From assembly GCA_902728285.1 (NCBI GenBank), contig CACVBU010000681.1, positions 482,342 to 546,341 on the forward strand: DNA of 64,000 nt, given 5' to 3'. A program made the translations under genes and the position numbers. Shown in pieces: positions 11,101 to 20,100 of this stretch; position 1 is the first letter of the stretch; each line of letters opens with the position of its first letter. This stretch comes from Clytia hemisphaerica (Eukaryota > Cnidaria > Hydrozoa > Leptothecata > Clytiidae). The notes below the pieces were generated by a model. That model did not search any database, was not told where the DNA came from, and saw only the letters and a program-made list of their open reading frames with translations.

Positions 11101-14100
11101 GCAAAAAATCAGAAAAAGCTAATGATCCAAATTTTCACAAAGTCCAAAAATACAGTTTTTTAGCCGTTTTTTGGCCCAAATTTGCCCAAATTTTTTTTTT
11201 TTTGGAAAATCGGGCTCTGTCACATTCGAGGGTTTATAGTTACACATCTTTGTGCAAAAAATAGTAAGCTAATAACGAACGGAGGAACGAACGGAGGAAC
11301 GAACGAACGGACAAAGGTTAATTTATAGGACCTCCACCCCACCGGGGTAGGTCCAAAAAAGAAATTTGGGTTGATAACGTCATCGTGAAGGCAGTCATTA
11401 CAAAGTTTCATATTTACCGCTGACCAGTGAAAATTATCACAATTAAAGTTTAACGAACAAAGATTTTTCAATTCAGTTTTGATTTTCCTGAAAGCCAAAA
11501 AGGATATCTTTAACATACTTTAGGCGTACATACTTTCGCGAGCAGAAACTTTCAATGTCTTAAAAAATTCTAGAAAGGGCCATTCGCGAAAGTTTATGCT
11601 CGCGAAAAATTCTTGACAAAATAAAAAATCTGTAAAACTTTGAATAAAATGTAACTTTTTTGGCACTTTTTAGCCTGCTAAAAGACTAATAAGTCAAAGG
11701 ACAAATGTTTCAAGTCAATCCAAGAAGCATTCTAAGCCAATTTTTCATGTGAAAATTCTCAATTTTACGTCTTGATTCGCGAAAGTTTCTAGCGAAAAAT
11801 ATTTTTCTGTCAATTTCGCGAAAGTAAATGTCATGAATTTCGCGATTTTTCGTCCTCGCGAAAGTTTCTGCTCGCGAAAGTTTGTACGCCTAAAGTACTT
11901 GCTGGTTTAAAACATAACAGAGAGAATGGTTTTTAAAATTTAAGCTGAAGAAGAATTTTTTTTTTTGGAAAATAATGACGTCATTTTTGATGACATCATC
12001 ATTTTTTGAAATTTCTTTTAAATTTTTTTGAAACATCTTATTGATACTTAAAATTGTCAACATCAAAAAAGACATCATTATTTTCCGAAAAAAATAATTC
12101 ATAATTGGATAACTTCATCAAAAGTTAGGCCAAATTTAAGATTTTACAGAGTTTTAGCTGGATTTTATGATATGCCAGCACAAAAAATCAGAAAACCTGA
12201 TTTAGTAGGTGCATGATTGTAAATTTTGGTATACATGTATATATGTAGCTAATAAGATTATATTGAAAGTCAAAAGGTTTTTTTCAGTGAGCTATTGGCA
12301 AAAACCGCCAAAGTTTCAGGGTGGTGGAAAACGATTTGATCGTGAAGAAGTCTATCGATTTCGATAAAGTTTAAGATTTATCAAGGATTGACTATAGTGA
12401 ATGGTGAATGTGTCAAATTTTGCAGAACGCAATTTAGTCGAATATCTGGTTAAAGGATAAAAAACTGGCTTGAAAGTACATCAAAGGAGAGCACTCTTAT
12501 TAATGACTGTACTTTTTTATAGATCTCTGAGGTTCTATATCAGTGGCGTTGTGGCAGGGGGGGGCCATGGTCCCCCCAGCGGAGCTTTTTTGAAGGGGCG
12601 CCGAAGAGCAAGGGGCGCCAAAAGAGATTTTCTAAACGCCCCAATCTTAAAAATCATACTTTATGCGCCTTAAATTGCGCCCAGGACCAATTTTACTGAG
12701 ATAATTTTGAAATACTTGCATTTTTAAAGTTAATTGGTAACTTCTTTGCAATCTAGGTATTTTACAAGTTTTTTTTGTACAATATAGCATAATCATTAAA
12801 TGAAAATCTAACTGCGCCCCAAGACTAATTTGCTGACAACAATATTGAAATCATGAACCATCAGCTTTTCCGCTCGCTTCGCTCGCATTACACATCGTTT
12901 CTTTAAGTTTCTTTTCACTCTAGCAAGTGTCAAATTTGTCTATTTTTATTTAGTGATTTAGGGTATCTTGGCAGTCGATTTTTAAAAATTTTCTAGTCGG
13001 CCCCAACCATGGTGGGGCCTGTTTTTCCCTTTTTCCATTCATCAAAGATATATCTACTCTTCTCCATTAAATATTTCCTTCCTCATTATGCCTAGCCAAA
13101 TGAATTAGTAAAAGTTTAGAAACTGGTGGGTGAGGGCACCACTTTCGAAAATTGGGGGGGGGGGCGCCATTTAAAAAAAATTGACTTTGGCCCCTCCAGA
13201 AAAATTTTCCCACAACGCCACTGTTCTATATTTCATTTGGTTGGAAATTCTAAACTTATTTGAAGAAGTTAAAAGTGGTGCTCCCTGACGTACCGCTCGT
13301 TTATCGAGTAGAAAGATACTTTAGCGAACAAAGTTCGTTCCTCAGTTTTAACCCTCTCTTCATACTAGGGGGAAGGGGGCTTTTTCTGTTTGGTGGTGAA
13401 ACTAATGTTAATAGCTCCTGAAATAATATAGAGCTTTCGGCATGAAATTTTCTGTAAATTCCCAACTTTTATTTGGTTTCAATATAAAAAGATTTGACAT
13501 CTAAAAATTTTCACACCTTGAGCATGATGACAGTAAGGTGTCATAAAAATTGAGCCATTTCTAATAGAATTTTTTTTTTTATGTCTCAAACCGGAATTTA
13601 TTGAATATTTAGGATAAAAACAAGCATTTTGAAAAAATTTTCTGAAGCCTCTATTGTACAATAGCTATATTTGGAGGAACAAAATATCACTGTGTGAAAT
13701 ATCACGAAAACTAAAGAAGGAATTTCCAAATTGCCAATTTTTTTGAAAATCGGGCTCTATATCAGATCTTAAACAATACCATTTTACATCAATCAGTGTG
13801 CAAAAAATCTGAACAAATACCAAGTCAATCGATAGAAATGCTCATTTTCCCTAAAATGACAAAAGGGGATTTCCCTAAAAAGAGAATCCCATTTTTAGGG
13901 TAAAAAAAAAAAAACAGCTTCAGCCACTTTTTAGAGAACCTTGCCCTTTACTCTTAGGTGCCAAATAAACGGCCCCCCCCCCGCTTGTTAATTTTTCGAT
14001 TTTTTTCCAACCCCCCGGACCTTATTAGGACCCCCCCGTTTATTAATTTTTGAAAAAATTCCCAGCTACCAAAAGGAAAGTTCCTTGTTTTACTCTAAAA

Positions 14101-17100
14101 AGCTTCAATCTAGTCTATTTTGACCCTTTTAAGGGTTTTTTAAGGTCCATTTTCCACCCCCCCCCCCGGTAATTAGATCCCCCCCGTTTATTTAATTTGA
14201 AAATTTTTTCCAACCCCCCCCCCCCGTTTATTTGGCACCTAAGAGTATGTTTATGCTAAAAATCGGAAAAAACAAATGTAGCAATTTCACACAAATAACC
14301 ACTTTTTAGCCCAAATTTGCCCAAAAATTCTTTATTTCGAAGAAAAATACCAAAGCAATCGCGAGGAATGCTCATTTTCCCTAAAAATGACCAAACGGAA
14401 TTTTCCCAAATAAGAACATCCAATTTTTACAGCCAAAAACAATTTCCGAAAAAACTGCTTGAGCCACTCTTTAGAGAACCTTGCCTGTTATATTTATGCA
14501 AAAAATCAGAAGAAAATAATGGGCCCATCCCGAGAAAAGCTGCTAACAGACGAACGGACGGACGGACAGAGGTTAATTTATAGGACCTCCACCCCACCGG
14601 GGTAGGTCCAAAAACCACTATATCAAAATTCTTCAAAATTTGTGGATACCCCACCCTCGTAATATTAGCAAAAGAAAAAATTCACGAATCATTACTCTTA
14701 CATGCCAAATAAACGGGGGGGGGGGGGTCGAATAAACGGGGCGGTTGGAAAAATTTCGAAACCTAATTGCCGGGAGCATGGAGATTGTACTTCTGAAGAC
14801 CCCAAAAAAAAGGTAAATGTAGGCTAAAATCAGGCTTTTTGGAGCAAAATAAGGCGACTTCTTTTTGCTAACGGAAATAATTTTTAAAACTTAATAAACG
14901 GGGGCGGGTCCTAATAAGGTCCGGGGGGTTGGAAAATCTTTGAAGAATTAACAAGCGGTGGGGGGGGGCGTTTATTTGGTACTAAGAGTAAACTAAAAAA
15001 AAAAAACACTTGAAAACGAAGAGAGATTAAGCCCCGAGATAGTTATGAAGGAAGAACGAATGATAGTTATGAAGGAAGAACGAAAATTTGATATCATTAA
15101 TGTAAGTGAGAGAAAACCCGTTGAAATCTTAGTTTTTACTTATTTTTCGTTATTATTATACAATACATAGTTTCGCGTAGCACTATTAAATAATGGTCAG
15201 TCGAAAACTGTTTAAAAAAGAGTCCTTGGTACTTGAGGCGTACAAACATTCGCAAGGTAGAGAGCCCTGAAACTTTTGTCATTTTTTTCTAGCGAAATGG
15301 TTCACTACAATGAGAATTTTTTAAAGGAAATTGGCTTACAAGTGACAAATTTTCTTCTTCGAATCCGATGAAAACGGTTGTTCTTTTACTTAGATTATTT
15401 TGCTTTGTTTTTTGTTTGTTTTTTTGTACGCCTTAAGCATAGAATAATAGCAATTTTCATTAGCCCATGGTTTCCACTGACCAAAGGAAAATAGTGCGTT
15501 TTCCATAAAATTTTACAATACATGCCTTATCAAAATACAACAAAAAATATGACTAAGAATAAATCGCAAGCACAATGAATATACAAAAAATATAGTAAGA
15601 CCCCGCAATTCTCGATTTCATATTAGTACGAATAACTCAGTACAAAGTATGTATTAAAAACTCTAAAACTTTTGATATAAATCAAATTAGATTTTACGTT
15701 TTGTTCATAAGGTAGTGAAGTAGACTGCTAGCATTTTGTCTAGAAGGCGATTCTCGTAAGAGCGAACACAAAGGACTGTTGTTTTTTAAATACAAAAGAA
15801 AAGAGGCAAAAATTAGAAACACTTATTGTAAAACTCAAAAAAAAAATAAAATAAACATCAAAAGTAGCTCAAAAAATAGACAACGTAAAAACCATACCAG
15901 TTACTATTAACAAAGACAAAAAAAACTAAACTTCTAAAAAAAGTTTTTGGAATTAAAAAATAAATTTGGTAAATTTGAGGAGCATTTCGAGCAATAAAAA
16001 CAGTAAAAAATGTCGCCCGTAGGTATCAAAATAAAAATTTAAAATTGATCAGATTCAAAGAGAGAAAAAAGGAAGTAGGCATTGTGTTAAGACAAAGAAC
16101 AATAATTTTGGTGTTACTTTAATTAACTTAAAGGAAGAAATTTTGGCGGGAATTTATGGCCGAAAAAGTTTTTTCAGAGGGAATTTAATTTGGTGGATAG
16201 CTGGATAAATTAAATTTGACGGGAATTTAATTTGTTGGTTGCAGGATATTTTTGGCAAAAAGCGTTATTTAATAAGCTTGAAAAAGCACGACTTTGGGGA
16301 CACACGAAATAAATTAAATTTGGCGGGAACTTAATTTGGCAAAATTTCTTCCTTCAAGGTAGTACGATTTCTCCAGAGAAAACATTACAAACTGGAATTT
16401 CTCCATCAATTAAAATTCCAAAAAAGTCAGGACACGAAAAACAAGCTCATTATACGTAAGAATTAAGAATAAAAATTCCCTTGATAAAATCTCCTGAAAT
16501 CTCTAAGCTAAAGTATCGGGGAAATCAATTCCTGCCATAAAAATATAGTTAAGAGATAAATTGTGATTATAAAATAAAACAATTGAAGTACAGTATAAAG
16601 AATGTGAAATAAAAAATAAAAACAGATAAAAATAACTACACCGAAAAATGAAAACAAAAAGGAAAAAAATCACGAATATTTTTTCGTGGTCATCATTGAG
16701 TAAAATTCCACCTGAAAACTTCGGCCCTCATAGAAAAGTATAACACTGTCATGGCAATAATAACCCTATGCATAGTCGTACTCTTAAGAAAGTTTTTTCA
16801 AGTGACTGAGATTTATTACCTCATTAAAAAGAAACTAACACACTAAAAAACGTCTAATTAAAATTAAATTGAATACCATGCTGTCTTTAGCAGTGTCATA
16901 TATCATCATAATTGCACTTTTAGTGCTGTATCTTTTTAAAAACACTCCTTTACACAAAATTCATTCGCTGTGATTATAAGCCAATGTTCTATAAAAAAAA
17001 CTTTTGAAAGCCAATTCTTCCAAAAAAATGTATCATCAGAATAGCTTGTTGAAGCATAACAGTCTTCAAATTTGCATTTACGAATAAACAGATGGAAGAC

Positions 17101-20100
17101 GCATTTGTTCGGACAAGATAGGTGGTTCGGTCGCTGTGCGGTAATGTTGTTGCTGTTGTTGTTGTTGATGATGGTGTTGCTGTGATACCACCACGTGTTG
17201 TTGATGGGCGGCAGAGGCGGCTGCAACAGCTGCGAGTCCTGATACAGCTTGTTGGTGGCGTTGATCAAGAGGGTGTGGATGGCGTGGATCAAAGGGGTGG
17301 CGCTGTTGTTGTTGCTGGTGGTGTTGTAACTGTTGTGGGAGGTAATTCATGGCTGCAAATGATAAAGGAACATCAGGTGATACATAATTAGTGCGGATTG
17401 CTGATGTTTGTTCAGGGTGAGTGCCATGTGGAATGGTTCTGGTGTCGCTATGCCAACGGACAGCTGGTGATTTCTCTTCCTCCATACTAGCAATGGCAGC
17501 TGTTGCAGCAGCAACCGCTGCACTACTTGGTGTGGTTGTCTTGGTACCGCCAGCTTTCTTGTACTTCTTTTGGTAGGTTAACTCAAATCTTTTAGTGAAA
17601 TTTGACACAAAAGATTGAGGAAGTGAAGTAGCATCTGGAAAGTATTCTTTGAACATCTTCTCGGCTGTATCATGGATCCATCGGTATGAGATTGTCACCC
17701 CAGCAGCCTCTGCAGCTTTAAATTGTTGGTGAAGGTCAGCATATAGTTTCTCATACTTGACCTTGCGACGGTTTTTGGTATCGAAGCATTTCTTGTCATT
17801 CTGGTTGCATGTCTCAATCAAGATATCCTTACTGGCATGCCATTTCGAGATTAGCGATCTGTTGATACCATACTTGGAAGCAACATCCTGGGGCTTCTCA
17901 CCACTGTAGACCTCATCAATAATTTTTAACTTTTCAATATTGGTGTATTTCTTGCGACTGTCTGCACCACGTCGAAGACTTTCTTGGTTAGTGACTTGTT
18001 CAGGGGTCACATTAACGATTAAATCTTTCAAAGTATCATTCACTTTTGAGGTGATTGGCTTTTCTCCTTCTCCAATACGCTTGCCAGCTCTTCGTCTTCC
18101 AGTAGAATTGGTTGGCTTCTTTCTTATTTTTGGTAAGGGTGCATTTGGATCACACCAATGAAAATGTTTCATGCTAGATTCACGTGCGTTGAACTTTCGA
18201 GCACATTCCCCACAATTGAAATAGGATGGTTGTTTAGGGTTGGCAACGACTTCAACCCATTGTCCGCAAATCAAATTCTCAACATTAGGTCCTGGAATCG
18301 AGGCAGGTGGAGTGGGAGCTACAACTGCTCGTTTAGCTGGTGCTTTACGTCTGGATACCTTGCGTGTAGATGAACGTTTTGGTTTCGGTTTAGTAACTGG
18401 TGTCTCCTCAACAGTGGCTTTGACAGCAGCTTCAACAATCGCAGCCTCTTCTTCAGGATCAATGATACCACCATCGTCCTCACTCTTTGATGGCTCAATT
18501 TCTTCCTCAGTTGCTTCTTCAGATGCTACAGGGACACCTTCCACTTCTTCCACTTCTTCCTCTGTTGGGGTTGTAATAACGGCAGTCTCATCAGTAGAAG
18601 CAGTTATTTCATCAGAAGTAGCTTCTACTGGTACATCTTCTACATTTTCATTATTTTCTATCTGCGGCTCCTCATTGTTTTCCTTTATTTGCTCTCGCCC
18701 TTCTTCTTCGTGTACCTCCTCTTCTTGTTTTTCTATTGGTTCCTCTTCCTGCTCCAACTCTATCTCCTCTCCTTCTTCGCCTTCTTCACCATCCTATTGA
18801 AAAATCAAAATACGAAGCTTCAATACACAGCACATTTTCACAAGCAACACAAAAAAACACAAAAGCTTCTTGTCATAATAAAACTAGTTCCTTCTCTATG
18901 TATGCCTCTTCAGTAAACAAGACACTTGGAATTGACAGATGAATCATATATATTGTAATGTTATAGTGAGAAAAAGAACGAAGCTTCCTATTTTGATTTT
19001 CCAATACAAAAACCACAATGCAGCAGACTGCAGTTGAATCTCGGTAAAATCAATTTCAGTTGTTCATATAAATTGTTACTCAGTCTCACTCAGGAGGGTA
19101 TAACCCATATGTGGTTAACCCTGATTTTCAGGAAAATTTGTCTTAGGAACCACCATCCCCTTTTTAGTAACCTGATAACAGCTGTTCATAATTTTCTTAC
19201 GCACGCGGTAACCTCTGAAGGCGCTTGAAAATTATACATCTGAGGAAAATAGTCCTCTTGCGCAAAATTTTACAACAAGAATCTTGTTGTGCGCTGGAAA
19301 GTTAAAAACTGATACACAGCGCCTTATTCATAAACACAATCATGCAACTTTGCTGTCATTCCTAGTCCTTTTAGACGAACGCGGTCCTTACGATTTCGAG
19401 ATTGCGTATTTGTCAGATTGTTATGTTTTGACACATCCCTTTAGAGCTTCAGCGTGGCGTGCACAAAACAATCACAATCAGATCTCAGGTTACTTTTTAG
19501 CACCTGGTACTAACTTTTGTTGAGGTAAAAAGAAATCCCCAGCCCGCTATAAACCAGTTTCTAAGAAAAATATGGCTATATCAGCTTGGTAAAATCTGTT
19601 TGTTTTCATTATATACCTTATATGCCTTAAGTGGATAAATTTTGGCGTGGATTTAATTTGGCAACTGGCCATAAAATACGATTTTTGGCGGGGATTTAAT
19701 TTGGCGATAGGTCAATTTCGTAAAATTTGGCGGGGATTTAATTTGGCGAATTGGAAATTTTGTCACACTGAAATGGGTGAAAATTACTCAAAAATATACT
19801 AAAAAGTTGTGATCTTTCACACAATTCTCTTTTTGTTAAATTTGGTGGGGATTTAATTTAGCGAATTGCTGAATTTTGAAATTTTGGGGAGGATTTAATT
19901 TGGCGAATTTTGGCAAAATTCGCCAAATTTAATCCTCACCAAAATTTATCCCCTTAAGGTATCCAAACGAAAGTACTTACACATAGTTGTGACGTTGAGA
20001 AAATCAAAACGGTAGAGAACATCGTAGACTTACTATCCCTCTACATCAATATAAAAATACTTCACATTTCTTTACAACATAATAATGGACATAATTCTGT

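Noticed and set aside
18240-18800. Plus-strand Ser-rich 186-aa frame
   Set aside because: Antisense of the Glu-rich N-terminus of the HTH protein (GAA/GAG read as TTC/CTC, TCT).
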